DNA of 64,000 bases from Lachnospiraceae bacterium KH1T2 (GCA_900114405.1 FOSY01000012.1:1-64000), one strand, 5' to 3'. Positions 53,147 to 62,563 are shown, counted from the stretch's first letter. Translations and numbers: made by a program. The notes: a model not told the origin generated them from the letters alone.

Positions 53147-54274
53147 ATGGAATACATTAGTAATACTCTGGCAAATCTGGTAGGCCAGTCTGCATTTACG
53201 ACCATGACAATTGGAAATGTCATCATGATCGTTGTAGCCTGCTTCTTCCTGTATCTTGCCATCGCTAAGGGTTTTGAGCCTCTGCTTCTTACACCAATTT
53301 CATTCGGAATGCTTCTTGTAAACATTTATCCGGATATCATGGCTGAAGGTGGTCTTTTCCACTACTTCTTCCTTCTGGATGAATGGTCAATCCTTCCGTG
53401 CCTTATTTTCATGGGCGTAGGTGCAATGACAGACTTTGGTCCCCTTATTGCAAATCCAAAGAGCTTCATACTTGGAGCTGCAGCTCAGTTCGGTATTTTT
53501 GCAGCATACTTTGGCGCTATCGTACTTGGCTTTAATGATAAGCAGGCAGCTGCTATTTCTATCATTGGTGGAGCAGATGGTCCGACTTCAATCTTCCTTG
53601 CTACAAGGCTTGGACAGACATCTATTCTCGGACCTATCGCAGTAGCAGCTTATTCATATATGTCACTGGTTCCTATCATCCAGCCGCCTATCATGAGACT
53701 GCTCATCCCTGAGAAGGAAAGAAAGATCAAGATGTCTCAGCTTCGTACAGTATCTAAGCTTGAGAAGATCCTCTTCCCTGTAATCGTTGCATCACTTGTT
53801 TCAATGATACTTCCTACTACAGCACCATTGATCGGTATGATGATGCTTGGTAACCTTTTCAGAGAATGCGGCGTTGTTCGTCAGCTTCAGGAAACAGCTT
53901 CAAATGCTCTTATGTACATCGTAGTTATCCTTCTTGGTACATCAGTAGGTGCTACAACAAGTGCTGAAGCATTCCTTAATCCTACAACGCTTAAGATCGT
54001 TGTTCTTGGTCTTATTGCATTTGCATTCGGAACAGCAGCAGGTTGTCTCGTAGGTAGGATCATGTGTAAGGTTACAGGCGGAAAGATCAATCCGCTTATT
54101 GGATCAGCCGGCGTATCTGCCGTTCCTATGGCAGCTCGTGTATCACAGAAAGTCGGTGCAGAGTCAGATCCAACAAACTTCCTGCTCATGCATGCTATGG
54201 GTCCTAACGTTGCCGGCGTAGTTGGTACAGCCGTCGTTGCAGGTACATTCATGGCTGTATTTGGAGTAGGCTGA
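53147..54274 (+). CDS. oadB: Na+-transporting decarboxylase beta subunit
   Basis: This membrane protein of 375 residues (OadB/MmdB/GcdB family) has ~9-10 helices. It decarboxylates carboxybiotin and exports Na+. The conserved [20 protein letters not shown] carries the key aspartate, followed by [21 protein letters not shown] and [20 protein letters not shown] near the end. GGAGG precedes the ATG. It is the energy-conserving core of this operon. Confidence 0.94.
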   Translation: MEYISNTLANLVGQSAFTTMTIGNVIMIVVACFFLYLAIAKGFEPLLLTPISFGMLLVNIYPDIMAEGGLFHYFFLLDEWSILPCLIFMGVGAMTDFGPLIANPKSFILGAAAQFGIFAAYFGAIVLGFNDKQAAAISIIGGADGPTSIFLATRLGQTSILGPIAVAAYSYMSLVPIIQPPIMRLLIPEKERKIKMSQLRTVSKLEKILFPVIVASLVSMILPTTAPLIGMMMLGNLFRECGVVRQLQETASNALMYIVVILLGTSVGATTSAEAFLNPTTLKIVVLGLIAFAFGTAAGCLVGRIMCKVTGGKINPLIGSAGVSAVPMAARVSQKVGAESDPTNFLLMHAMGPNVAGVVGTAVVAGTFMAVFGVG

Positions 54275-54312
54275 TACATTAACTTAGGTTATATTTAGGA
54301 GGAAATAAATAA

Positions 54313-55725
54313 ATGTCAGATACAGTAAAAAGACCTGTTGGCATTACCGAGACTATTCTCCGTGATGCACATCAGTCTCTGATCGCTACAAGAATGCCGA
54401 TCGAGCAGATGCTTCCTATCCTCGACACAATGGATAAAGTTGGTTACCATTCAGTTGAGTGCTGGGGCGGTGCTACATTTGACTCATGCCTTCGTTTCCT
54501 GAAGGAAGATCCATGGGAGAGACTTAGAAAGCTTAGAAAAGGCCTCCCTAATACAAAGCTCCAGATGCTTTTCCGTGGTCAGAATATCCTGGGTTACAGC
54601 CACTATTCTGATGACGTTGTAGAATATTTCGTTCAGAAGTCTATTGCAAATGGTATCGATATCATTCGTATCTTCGACTGTCTGAATGACCTTAGAAACC
54701 TTGAGACTTGTGTAAAGGCTACTAAGAAGGAAAAGGGCCACGCTCAGATCGCTCTTTGCTATACACTTGGTGATGCTTATACACTTGAGTATTGGGAAAA
54801 TATCGCTAGAAGAATCGAAGAGATGGGTGCAGATTCTATCTGTATCAAGGATATGGCAGGTCTTCTTCTTCCAAATGCAGCGTATGACCTTGTTACAGCT
54901 CTTAAGAAGGGTTCAAACCTTCCTATTCAGCTTCATACACACTATACTTCAGGTATGGCTTCAATGACATATATGAAGGCTATCGAAGCAGGTGTTGATA
55001 TTATCGATACAGCAGCTTCACCACTTTCAATGGGTACTTCACAGCCTGCAACAGAAGTTATGGTTAAGGCTCTTGAGGGAACACCATTTGATACAGGTCT
55101 TGATCTTAATACTATCATCAAGGTTGGTCAGCATTTTGAGCCATACCGTGAAGAGTGCCTTAAGAGCGGACTTCTTAATCCAAAGGTTATGGGTGTTAAT
55201 ATCAATACACTTCGTTATCAGGTTCCGGGTGGAATGCTTTCAAACATGATCAAGCAGCTCGGTGAGCAGGGTAAAGAAGATAAGCTTCAGGAGGTTCTTG
55301 AAGAAGTGCCGCGCGTACGTAAGGATCTCGGTGAGCCGCCTCTTGTTACACCTTCATCACAGATCGTTGGTACACAGGCTGTTATGAACGTTCTTATGGG
55401 TGAGAGATATAAGGTCTGCACAGGTCAGACAAAGGATCTTTGCCGTGGACTTTATGGCCAGACTGTAAAGCCTATGAATCCTGAAGTTGTTGCCAAGATC
55501 ATTCCTGGTGAAACACCTATCACAGACAGACCTGCAGATCACCTTGAGCCACAGCTTGATAAGTTCAAGGAAGAGTGCAAGCAGTGGACACAGCAGCCGG
55601 AAGATGTTCTTTCATATGCTCTGTTCCCACAGGTTGCCGTTGACTATTTCAAGTACAGAAAAGCTCAGCAGGAAAAGGTTGATATCACAAAAGCAGATAC
55701 AAAAAACGGTGCGTATCCTGTTTAA
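54313..55725 (+). CDS. oadA: Carboxyltransferase subunit, oxaloacetate decarboxylase alpha / transcarboxylase 5S type
   Basis: This protein of 470 residues is an HMGL-like TIM barrel plus PYC_OADA domain. ITETILRDAHQSLIATRM, WGGATFDSCLRFLKEDPWERL, MLFRGQNILGYSHYSDDVVE, DSICIKDMAGLL and IQLHTHYTSG (metal histidines) are diagnostic. The biotinyl domain found at the end of many OadA proteins is absent, as in the 5S subunit of transcarboxylase; the separate carrier at 52742 must supply biotin. Predicted substrate oxaloacetate/pyruvate. Confidence 0.93.
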   Translation: MSDTVKRPVGITETILRDAHQSLIATRMPIEQMLPILDTMDKVGYHSVECWGGATFDSCLRFLKEDPWERLRKLRKGLPNTKLQMLFRGQNILGYSHYSDDVVEYFVQKSIANGIDIIRIFDCLNDLRNLETCVKATKKEKGHAQIALCYTLGDAYTLEYWENIARRIEEMGADSICIKDMAGLLLPNAAYDLVTALKKGSNLPIQLHTHYTSGMASMTYMKAIEAGVDIIDTAASPLSMGTSQPATEVMVKALEGTPFDTGLDLNTIIKVGQHFEPYREECLKSGLLNPKVMGVNINTLRYQVPGGMLSNMIKQLGEQGKEDKLQEVLEEVPRVRKDLGEPPLVTPSSQIVGTQAVMNVLMGERYKVCTGQTKDLCRGLYGQTVKPMNPEVVAKIIPGETPITDRPADHLEPQLDKFKEECKQWTQQPEDVLSYALFPQVAVDYFKYRKAQQEKVDITKADTKNGAYPV

Positions 55726-55793
55726 TGCTAAAAATTGAAAATCCTATAACATAGTGTTTTAGATCGTGGAAAACGAGATAAGACACGAGATAT

Positions 55794-55845
55794 ATCCCGG
55801 ATGTCGGATTCATCTATAGATGAGTTTCTCATCCGGGATTTTATT
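55794..55845 (+). terminator. Terminator of the decarboxylase operon
   Basis: A 10-bp perfect stem (55794-55803 with 55830-55839) encloses a second hairpin (TCATC/GATGA) and is followed by TTTTATT. Confidence 0.88.
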
Positions 55846-55906
55846 ATGCACTAAATAAATTCAAAACTGATATTTTTTGAGCCTGAATCTGACTTTACTA
55901 TAAAAC

Positions 55907-55936
55907 TTGACACTGATCGATAGAAAGGGTTAAAAT
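55907..55936 (+). promoter_or_regulatory. Promoter of the thioesterase-to-cheR gene group
   Basis: TTGACA (55907-55912), 18 nt, TAAAAT (55931-55936); leader ~30 nt with GGAGG. Confidence 0.7.
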
Positions 55937-55972
55937 CAATATTCGTGTAAGTGGATAATATTTGGAGGATTT

Positions 55973-56404
55973 ATGATAGAAATCGAGCCATACAGCAGAA
56001 GAGTAAACTACTACGAAACAGATCGGATGGGCATTGTGCATCATTCTAATTACATAAGATGGTTTGAAGAAGCTCGTGATGACTTCATGAGACAACTTAA
56101 CATTCCATATAGTCTTCTTGAAGAAAAAGGGATAATAATCCCGGTTCTTTCAGTTTCGGCTACCTATCGTAAGCATCTTACATATGAAGATAAATTTACG
56201 ATTCAGTTGAAATGTAAACGTTTTACAGGCATTAAATCGTATTTTGAATATAAAGTTTTTGATGAAGAGGGCAATTTGTGCGCAACTGGTGAGAGTTCGC
56301 ACTGCATATTGAATAAAGAGCTTAAGCCGTTCAGATTCAAAAAGGAATTTCCTGAGATATATAAAGTTTTTGCTGATGCAGCAGAGGAAGGACCAAAAAC
56401 TTGA
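55973..56404 (+). CDS. Acyl-CoA thioesterase, hotdog fold (YbgC/4HBT-like)
   Basis: This cytoplasmic thioesterase of 143 residues has the active-site motif YYETDRMGIVHHSNYIRWFEEARDDF with the catalytic Asp in ETDRMG, and the central FTGIKSYFEYKVFDEEG strands. Length is typical for the family. Substrate (short-chain or aromatic acyl-CoA) is not defined. It overlaps the next gene by 4 bp. Confidence 0.9.
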   Translation: MIEIEPYSRRVNYYETDRMGIVHHSNYIRWFEEARDDFMRQLNIPYSLLEEKGIIIPVLSVSATYRKHLTYEDKFTIQLKCKRFTGIKSYFEYKVFDEEGNLCATGESSHCILNKELKPFRFKKEFPEIYKVFADAAEEGPKT

Positions 56405-57636
56405 AAAAAGTTATAGTTATAGGCGGTGGTGCTGCGGGAATGATGGCAGCAGTCTGGGCTGCGCGCGGCGGTGCTGATGTTACAATTTTTGAAAAAAATG
56501 AAAAACTTGGTAAAAAAATATTTATAACAGGTAAGGGTCGCGGAAATGTAACAAATGCGTCGGATATAGATGTGATATTTGACAGCATCTGTTCAAATAA
56601 AAAGTTCATGTACTCATCGTTGTATGGATTTACCAATGATGATGCGATTAAATTTTTCAACGAATTAGGCCTTTCTACTAAAATAGAACGTGGAAACAGA
56701 GTTTTCCCGACAAGTGATCATGCATACGATATTACAGCAGCACTTACAAGAGAGCTTAAAAGGCTTGGCGCTGAGATCAAGCTGTTTACTGAGGTTAAAA
56801 AGCTGATAATCACAGGCGATACATGTGATGGCGTGGTCACGGCTGATGGAAAGAGACACATTGCGGATGCTGTAGTGATCGCAACCGGCGGTCTTTCTTA
56901 TCAGTCAACCGGATCGACCGGCGATGGTTATAAATTTGCAGAAAGTGTGGGTATGAATGTTACAGAGTGTTCACCTTCACTTGTTCCTTTTGAATGTAAG
57001 GAAAAATTTGTAATGCAGATGCAGGGACTTTCTCTTAAAAACACAGGGCTTGAGCTTAGAGATGGTAAAAAAGTTCTTTACAGTGACTTTGGAGAGATGC
57101 TCTTTACGCATTTTGGAGTGAGCGGTCCGATGATCCTTTCTGCTTCAGCACGAGTTGCAAGAAAATACTTTGCAAAAAATCTTACACTTCATCTCGACCT
57201 TAAGCCGGCTCTTAGTGATGAACAGCTTGACAGCAGGCTTATACGCGAGTTTGAGGAGAATAATAAAAAAGAATTCAGGAATTCGTTGAATAAACTGTTT
57301 CCGTCAAAGATGATCCCTGTGATCATCGAGAAATCAGGCATAGACCAGTATAAGAGATGCAGTCAGATATCTCACGAGGAAAGAATCAGACTTAAAGAAC
57401 TGATAAAGGATTTCACCATGACGGTTACAGGACTTCGCGGATACAATGAGGCAATCATCACAAAAGGTGGTGTGAGCGTTAAGGATATCGATCCTTCAAC
57501 CATGGAATCGAAAAAGTGCCATGGACTTTATTTTGCAGGTGAAACTCTTGATATAGACTGTCTTACGGGAGGGTTTAATCTGCAGATCGCCTGGAGTACA
57601 GGCGCTGCTGCCGGAAGAGCGATAACAGAAAGTTAA
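56401..57636 (+). CDS. FAD-dependent oxidoreductase, HI0933/BaiN-like
   Basis: This flavoprotein of 411 residues has an N-terminal dinucleotide-binding VIGGGAAGMMAAVWAARGG, FEKNEKLGKKIFITGKGRGNVTN, and C-terminal GGVSVKDIDPSTMESK with LYFAGETLDIDCLTGGFNLQIAWSTG. This is the HI0933-like family, which includes YhiN and the bile-acid reductase BaiN, though most members have no proven function. The start is TTG at 56401 inside the thioesterase stop, with AGGAAGGA upstream. Confidence 0.88.
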   Translation: MKKVIVIGGGAAGMMAAVWAARGGADVTIFEKNEKLGKKIFITGKGRGNVTNASDIDVIFDSICSNKKFMYSSLYGFTNDDAIKFFNELGLSTKIERGNRVFPTSDHAYDITAALTRELKRLGAEIKLFTEVKKLIITGDTCDGVVTADGKRHIADAVVIATGGLSYQSTGSTGDGYKFAESVGMNVTECSPSLVPFECKEKFVMQMQGLSLKNTGLELRDGKKVLYSDFGEMLFTHFGVSGPMILSASARVARKYFAKNLTLHLDLKPALSDEQLDSRLIREFEENNKKEFRNSLNKLFPSKMIPVIIEKSGIDQYKRCSQISHEERIRLKELIKDFTMTVTGLRGYNEAIITKGGVSVKDIDPSTMESKKCHGLYFAGETLDIDCLTGGFNLQIAWSTGAAAGRAITES

Positions 57637-57655
57637 TTATAAGGAGAGCTTAAAA

Positions 57656-58312
57656 ATGAGCTATAATATAGCAATTGATGGACCTGCAGGTGCAGGAAAG
57701 AGTACTATCGCAAAGAAAGTTGCCAAGGAAAAGGGCTATATATATGTGGATACAGGTGCTATGTATCGTGCCATGGCATTGTACATGATTGAAAAAAAAG
57801 TAGAACTTACAGATACAAGTGCTATTGCTGAAATGTGCAAAAATGCCGATATATCTATCAGGTACGAAGATGGTGTCCAGTGCGTATATCTGAATGGGAC
57901 AAATGTCAATGACAGAATCCGTACACCTGAAGTATCAGCAGCAGCATCAAAAACTTCTGTAGTGCCGGAAGTAAGGGTGAAGCTTGTTCAGCTCCAGCAG
58001 GAACTTGCTGCCAGAGAAAATGTTGTTATGGACGGGCGCGATATTTGCACAAAGGTTCTGCCAAATGCAGATGTAAAGGTTTTCCTTACAGCATCTGTTG
58101 AAGTAAGAGCTAAAAGAAGATACGATGAGTTGTGCGCAAAGGGCACTGAGTGTGATCTCAAAGAGATCGAGAAAGAGATTGCTGAAAGAGATCACAGAGA
58201 TATGACAAGAGCAGAGTCACCGCTTGTTCAGGCAGATGACGCTGTTTTGGTCGATTCTTCATATATGAGTATCGACGAGGTTGCAGAAAAGATATTGTCT
58301 CTGTGCAAGTAA
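57656..58312 (+). CDS. cmk: Cytidylate kinase
   Basis: This enzyme of 218 residues phosphorylates CMP and dCMP. P-loop IAIDGPAGAGKSTIAKKVA, then YVDTGAMYRAMALY, VVMDGRDICTKVLPNADVKVFLTAS and AERDHRDMTRAESPLVQADDAV are all standard. AAGGAG precedes the ATG. The cmk-ispH-rpsA order is conserved in many clostridia. Confidence 0.95.
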   Translation: MSYNIAIDGPAGAGKSTIAKKVAKEKGYIYVDTGAMYRAMALYMIEKKVELTDTSAIAEMCKNADISIRYEDGVQCVYLNGTNVNDRIRTPEVSAAASKTSVVPEVRVKLVQLQQELAARENVVMDGRDICTKVLPNADVKVFLTASVEVRAKRRYDELCAKGTECDLKEIEKEIAERDHRDMTRAESPLVQADDAVLVDSSYMSIDEVAEKILSLCK

Positions 58313-58327
58313 TACTCGGAGGTTTTT

Positions 58328-59182
58328 GTGAAGGTTATAACTGCAAAAAGTGCCGGTTTCTGTTTTGGTGTAAAAAGAGCAGTAGAAACTGTATATAATG
58401 AGATCAAAGCAGGCGGTAATATATATACATATGGAGAGATCATACACAACGAAGAAGTTGTTAAGGATCTTGAAAGTAAGGGCGTAACTGTTTTACATTC
58501 TAGAGAAGAGTTGGAAAAACTTGAGGAAGGAACAGTTATAATAAGATCACATGGTGTTTCAAAAGAAATTTATGATCTTATCAAATTAAAAAAAAGCATC
58601 AAACTTGTTGATGCAACATGCCCATTTGTTGTTAAAATTCATAATATTGTTGAAGAAGAGAGCAAAAAGGGTAAAAAAATCGTAGTCATCGGAGATGCGA
58701 GTCATCCGGAAGTGCAGGGAATTGTTGGATTTTCGGATAGTCCCGTCACCGTTGTACAAAATAAAAATGAGGCTGAAGCCTTCGAAAATGATCCAGCACA
58801 GGAGATCTGTATTGTGTCACAAACTACATTCAACTATAAAAAATTTGCGGAATTAGTTGAAATATTCGGCAAAAAAGGTTATAGTATAAATACTGTGAAC
58901 ACAATTTGCAGCGCTACGGAGCAGAGACAGACGGAAGCAAGGGAAATTGCATCGACTGTAGACGCGATGATCGTAATTGGCGGAAAGAATAGTTCCAATA
59001 CGAGAAAGCTATATGAAATCTGTTCTGAAATGTGCCGTGATACACGGCTGATACAGACACTCGCTGACTTAGATTCAGGTTTTCCTGAATCCACTTCTTG
59101 TGTAGGCATCACAGCCGGGGCATCAACCCCAAACTATATTATTGAGGAGGTTCAAAGTAATGTCAGAGGAACAGACTTTTGA
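58328..59182 (+). CDS. ispH: 4-Hydroxy-3-methylbut-2-enyl diphosphate reductase
   Basis: This Fe-S enzyme of 284 residues does the last step of the MEP isoprenoid pathway. The three cluster cysteines are in AGFCFGVKRAV (C12), VDATCPFVVKIH and NTICSATEQRQTEA; catalytic Glu and His motifs (SHGVSKE, ASHPEVQGI) are present. The start is GTG at 58328 with GGAGG 5 nt upstream. Its 3' end overlaps the S1 gene by 23 bp in another frame. In many clostridia the two are fused. Confidence 0.94.
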   Translation: MKVITAKSAGFCFGVKRAVETVYNEIKAGGNIYTYGEIIHNEEVVKDLESKGVTVLHSREELEKLEEGTVIIRSHGVSKEIYDLIKLKKSIKLVDATCPFVVKIHNIVEEESKKGKKIVVIGDASHPEVQGIVGFSDSPVTVVQNKNEAEAFENDPAQEICIVSQTTFNYKKFAELVEIFGKKGYSINTVNTICSATEQRQTEAREIASTVDAMIVIGGKNSSNTRKLYEICSEMCRDTRLIQTLADLDSGFPESTSCVGITAGASTPNYIIEEVQSNVRGTDF

Positions 59183-60266
59183 ACAGTTATTAAATGAATC
59201 ATACGCAAACGATGGTATGAACATACGTATAGGAGAGGTGGTTTCAGGTAAAGTTATCTCTGTTAAACCAGATGAGATAGTACTGAACATTGGTGCTAAG
59301 GGCGACGGTATCATTACCAGAAGCGAATATTCTAATGACTCCAACCTTGATCTTACAACAGTTGTTAAAGAGGGCGATACAATGGAAGCTAAGGTCCTCA
59401 AGGGAAAGATCGGCGATGAGCAGATCATCCTTACTTACAAGAGACTTGCTGCTGATAAGGGCAACAAGAAGCTTGAGGAAGCTTTCAACAATAAGGAAGT
59501 CCTTACAGCTAAGGTTGTTAAGGTTCTCGATGGTGGTCTTTCAGTAGTTTACGAAGGTGCAAGAGTATTCATTCCTGCAAGCCTCGTATCTGATACATAT
59601 GAGAAGGATCTTACAAAGTATAACGGACAGGATATCGATTTCGTTATCACAGAGTTTAATCCTAAGAGAAGAAGAGTAATCGGTGATAGAAAGCAGCTTC
59701 TTGTTTCAAGAAAGGCTGAGAAGCAGAAGGAGCTTCTTGATAAGCTTCACGTTGGTGATATCATCGAAGGTAACGTAAAGAACGTTACAGATTTTGGTGC
59801 ATTTGTAGATCTTGGCGATATCGATGGACTTCTTCACATCTCTGAGATGTCTTGGGGACATGTTGAGAATCCTAAGAAGGTATTTAAGGTTGGCGATAAG
59901 CTCAGAGTATTCATCAAGGATATCCAGGGTACAAAGATTGCCCTCAGCCTTAAGTTCCCAGACCAGAACCCATGGCTTCTTGCAGCAGATAAGTATGCTG
60001 TAGGTACAGTTGTAAGCGGTAAGGTTGCTCGTATGACAGACTTCGGCGCATTCGTTGAGCTTGAGCCTGGTATCGATGCTCTCCTTCACGTTTCTCAGAT
60101 TGCTCGTGAACATATCGAGAAGCCTTCAGATGTTCTGAAGACAGGTCAGGAAGTTGAAGCTAAGGTTGTAGACTTTAACGAAGATGATCACAAGATTTCA
60201 CTTAGCATTAAGGCACTTCTTGGTGGAAGCGATAACCATGATGAAGATGGAGAATTCGAGCAGTAA
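59160..60266 (+). CDS. rpsA: S1-domain RNA-binding protein (ribosomal protein S1-like)
   Basis: This protein of 368 residues has four S1 OB-fold repeats, at about 20-90, 105-175, 190-260 and 275-350. The last two are the most canonical (GNVKNVTDFGAFVDLGDIDGLLH and GKVARMTDFGAFVELEPGIDALLH). Length fits the short four-repeat S1 of Firmicutes. The ATG at 59160 has AGGAGG 10 nt upstream, and this ribosome binding site lies inside ispH. An acidic tail ends the protein. It binds mRNA and may aid translation. Confidence 0.92.
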   Translation: MSEEQTFEQLLNESYANDGMNIRIGEVVSGKVISVKPDEIVLNIGAKGDGIITRSEYSNDSNLDLTTVVKEGDTMEAKVLKGKIGDEQIILTYKRLAADKGNKKLEEAFNNKEVLTAKVVKVLDGGLSVVYEGARVFIPASLVSDTYEKDLTKYNGQDIDFVITEFNPKRRRVIGDRKQLLVSRKAEKQKELLDKLHVGDIIEGNVKNVTDFGAFVDLGDIDGLLHISEMSWGHVENPKKVFKVGDKLRVFIKDIQGTKIALSLKFPDQNPWLLAADKYAVGTVVSGKVARMTDFGAFVELEPGIDALLHVSQIAREHIEKPSDVLKTGQEVEAKVVDFNEDDHKISLSIKALLGGSDNHDEDGEFEQ

Positions 60267-60288
60267 TTAGTCTCCAGAGAGGGGGATT

Positions 60289-61071
60289 ATGGTTCAGGGT
60301 GATTATGAGCAGTTCAAGAAGGCTGTATTTGCTTTAACAAAGGTTGATCTTACGGCTTATAAGGAAAAACAAATGAGACGTAGGATCGATACCTTGATTG
60401 AGCGAAACAAGTTTTCAGATTATGCGTCTTATGCTGACGGTTTGAAAAAGGATACACATTTATTTGATGAGTTTATCAATTACATTACTATAAATGTGTC
60501 TGAGTTTTATAGAAATACTGATCAGTGGGAGCTTATGGATAAGACATTTATTCCTGAGCTTATCAAGAAATTTGGCAATAATTTGAAGATATGGAGTGCT
60601 GCGTGCTCAACGGGTGATGAGCCGTATTCACTTGTTATGGCCTTATCAAGGCATCTTCCATTAAACCAGATTAAGATTCATGCAACTGATCTTGATAAAA
60701 CGGTTATAGGTAAGGCTAAAGTTGGTTTGTATAATTCCAAGAGCCTTGCGGGAGTGCCAAAGGATCTTAAAGATAAATATTTTACAGCTGTTGGTCCTTC
60801 TTTTCAGATTAAAGATGAGATCAAAAAGCGTGTAGAATTTAAAGAGCATAATCTGCTTAAAGATCCTTATGATAAAAACTATGATTTTATAGTTTGCAGA
60901 AATGTTTTGATTTACTTTACAGAAGAAGCTAAAGATCAGGTTTTCAGAAAGTTTTCTGACTCACTTAAGATTGGCGGCATTCTCTTCATTGGAAGTACAG
61001 AACAGATCATGGACTATAAGAGCATGGGATTGGAAAGAAGAAATTCTTTCTATTATGAAAAAGTAAAGTAA
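60289..61071 (+). CDS. cheR: Chemoreceptor glutamate methyltransferase CheR
   Basis: This SAM-dependent enzyme of 260 residues methylates chemoreceptors for adaptation. An N-terminal helical domain (YKEKQMRRRIDTLIERN) is followed by the methyltransferase: FINYITINVSEFYRN, IWSAACSTGDEPYSLVMAL (SAM site), IHATDLD and YDFIVCRNVLIYFTEEAKDQV. It stands alone, next to S1, with no other chemotaxis gene in the window. AGAGAGGGGG precedes the ATG. Confidence 0.94.
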   Translation: MVQGDYEQFKKAVFALTKVDLTAYKEKQMRRRIDTLIERNKFSDYASYADGLKKDTHLFDEFINYITINVSEFYRNTDQWELMDKTFIPELIKKFGNNLKIWSAACSTGDEPYSLVMALSRHLPLNQIKIHATDLDKTVIGKAKVGLYNSKSLAGVPKDLKDKYFTAVGPSFQIKDEIKKRVEFKEHNLLKDPYDKNYDFIVCRNVLIYFTEEAKDQVFRKFSDSLKIGGILFIGSTEQIMDYKSMGLERRNSFYYEKVK

Positions 61072-61077
61072 TCACAG

Positions 61078-61106
61078 GCGGAGATCATTATTGGTCTCCG
61101 CTTTTT
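61078..61106 (+). terminator. Terminator after cheR
   Basis: A 10-bp stem with one wobble (61078-61087 with 61092-61101), loop TTAT, then five T. Confidence 0.9.
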
Positions 61107-61162
61107 CATGTTTAATTTATTAAATCTTGTGTTTTATTTAATGGATAGGGATAGTGGTACGA

Positions 61163-61171
61163 TGATATAAT
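61163..61171 (+). promoter_or_regulatory. Extended -10 promoter of the 65-residue gene
   Basis: TG-A-TATAAT with no clear -35; transcription would start near 61178. Confidence 0.5.
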
Positions 61172-61244
61172 GTATACATATCTATGAGGGTCATAGTTTT
61201 AGAGTTGGATAACTGTTTTATTATGAGAAGGAGTATGTCGTACC

Positions 61245-61442
61245 ATGAATAGAAGAGATACAAAGTTACTTGAGCTGATAGGGGAAGCTAAGTTAGAGGC
61301 TGAGAACTTAGTGCAAAGCGAATATAAAGCAGAGACTGATGGAACTACTCAGGGAATTAGGTTTATTGCGGAGCTTCAGGAAACTGTAAATGAGCTGGAT
61401 CGCTTGCGTCATAAGATAGAAGAAGCTGAATATATTAGATAA
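61245..61442 (+). CDS. Small helical protein, 65 residues, unknown
   Basis: This is a short, charged, mostly helical protein (DTKLLELIGEAKLEAENLV, FIAELQETVNELDRLRHKIEEAE). It has no membrane segment or known motif. It has its own extended -10 promoter, AAGGAG 11 nt upstream of the ATG and its own strong terminator, which supports a real monocistronic gene. A five-codon frame ATG-to-TAG at 61235-61252 overlaps its start and might affect translation. Confidence 0.7.
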   Translation: MNRRDTKLLELIGEAKLEAENLVQSEYKAETDGTTQGIRFIAELQETVNELDRLRHKIEEAEYIR

Positions 61443-61448
61443 CGTGAT

Positions 61449-61480
61449 ACCTCGTCCAATGATAAAGGACGAGGTTTTAT
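61449..61480 (+). terminator. Terminator of the 65-residue gene
   Basis: A 9-bp GC-rich perfect stem (61449-61457 with 61467-61475) is followed by TTTTATTT. Confidence 0.88.
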
Positions 61481-61492
61481 TTATGAAAAATT

Positions 61493-62563
61493 CTAATTTG
61501 GACGTATGTGATTTAATATAGCCTTGGCATAGATAGAAGCATTTTCGAGATTGGCGAATATTTCATCTTTCATTTCAAAATACATATTTCTATCATGAAG
61601 TTCAAAACGAAATTCTGGTGAAAATATCTTTTCGGTATATTCTGGCAGAAATGTTCCATATTTTTTTACATAGCAATTAGATGCCTTAGCTTTAACTTTA
61701 GCGGAGGAATCCACAAATTCTGCAACAGAGCGATGTATCGCAGTGTCTTCTGCCGGAAGGTAATAGTAATCCTTATAATTAGCAAAATAGTGATATAAAG
61801 TGTCTGTGACTGCTTTTATATCAAGATGCAGGCTGGTATCTGCAATGCTTATAGTGATTTCGTCGTGCGAAAAATTAACAGGAACAGGTAGATTATAAGG
61901 AAGTCTTATGTCAAGCTCTAGGCTTGAATCAGTTATGCTGCTTGAGATAACGCTTGGAGTAAGATTAAAAATTTCAGTATACTTAAGGATTTCAAGCAGA
62001 GCAGGCATTCCACAGATATCATCAAAGTTATGCTGTATTAGCAGATTAAAGCTTTCTTCATCGTGCATTTTTAAGAAAAAGAAAAATACATTGATAAGTT
62101 CACCACCACTCATTTTATCTTCGCGATCAATATGAAGAAAAGATTCGATAGACTTTTGCTTCATAGATTCCAGACCTAAAATTTTTTTGTACGGACGTAT
62201 TTTTTTATAAATATCGAACTGTGTAAAATTAAATACAGGATGAATCCCGTGGAACTTTAGTCTCTCTTTGAGCATGGGAATATCGAAGGTATCTCCGTTA
62301 AAAGTTATTACATGATCGAAACCATTAAGAAATTCTAAAGTTTTTTGAATAAGTTCCTTTTCCTCTTCCAGTGATTCTATTAATAGCTGGTGTGAGCGTA
62401 GCCCCTCAGGAGCTCTGTATAAGAAGCCGGCAAGATAAATAATACTGCTTCTTCTTGCTAAACCTGTCGTTTCGATATCAAAAAAAACATAGTTTGAATT
62501 CGCAGGAATAGCATAGTCATATGATGTTTCTTCTATATTAAGGTTGTTGTCAATTATTTTCAT
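61493..62563 (-). CDS. YprB-like ribonuclease H-fold exonuclease
   Basis: This protein of 356 residues has a DEDD-type exonuclease domain in its first ~210 residues: VFFDIETTGL (metal Asp and Glu), ITFNGDTFDIPMLKERL, and HNFDDICGM. This is the RNase_H_2/YprB family, related to DnaQ exonucleases, with unknown substrate. The C-terminal ~140 residues are not recognised and look beta-rich. No ribosome binding site precedes the ATG; the promoter -10 ends 7 nt before it, so the mRNA is probably leaderless. Confidence 0.85.
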   Translation of the reverse strand: MKIIDNNLNIEETSYDYAIPANSNYVFFDIETTGLARRSSIIYLAGFLYRAPEGLRSHQLLIESLEEEKELIQKTLEFLNGFDHVITFNGDTFDIPMLKERLKFHGIHPVFNFTQFDIYKKIRPYKKILGLESMKQKSIESFLHIDREDKMSGGELINVFFFFLKMHDEESFNLLIQHNFDDICGMPALLEILKYTEIFNLTPSVISSSITDSSLELDIRLPYNLPVPVNFSHDEITISIADTSLHLDIKAVTDTLYHYFANYKDYYYLPAEDTAIHRSVAEFVDSSAKVKAKASNCYVKKYGTFLPEYTEKIFSPEFRFELHDRNMYFEMKDEIFANLENASIYAKAILNHIRPN

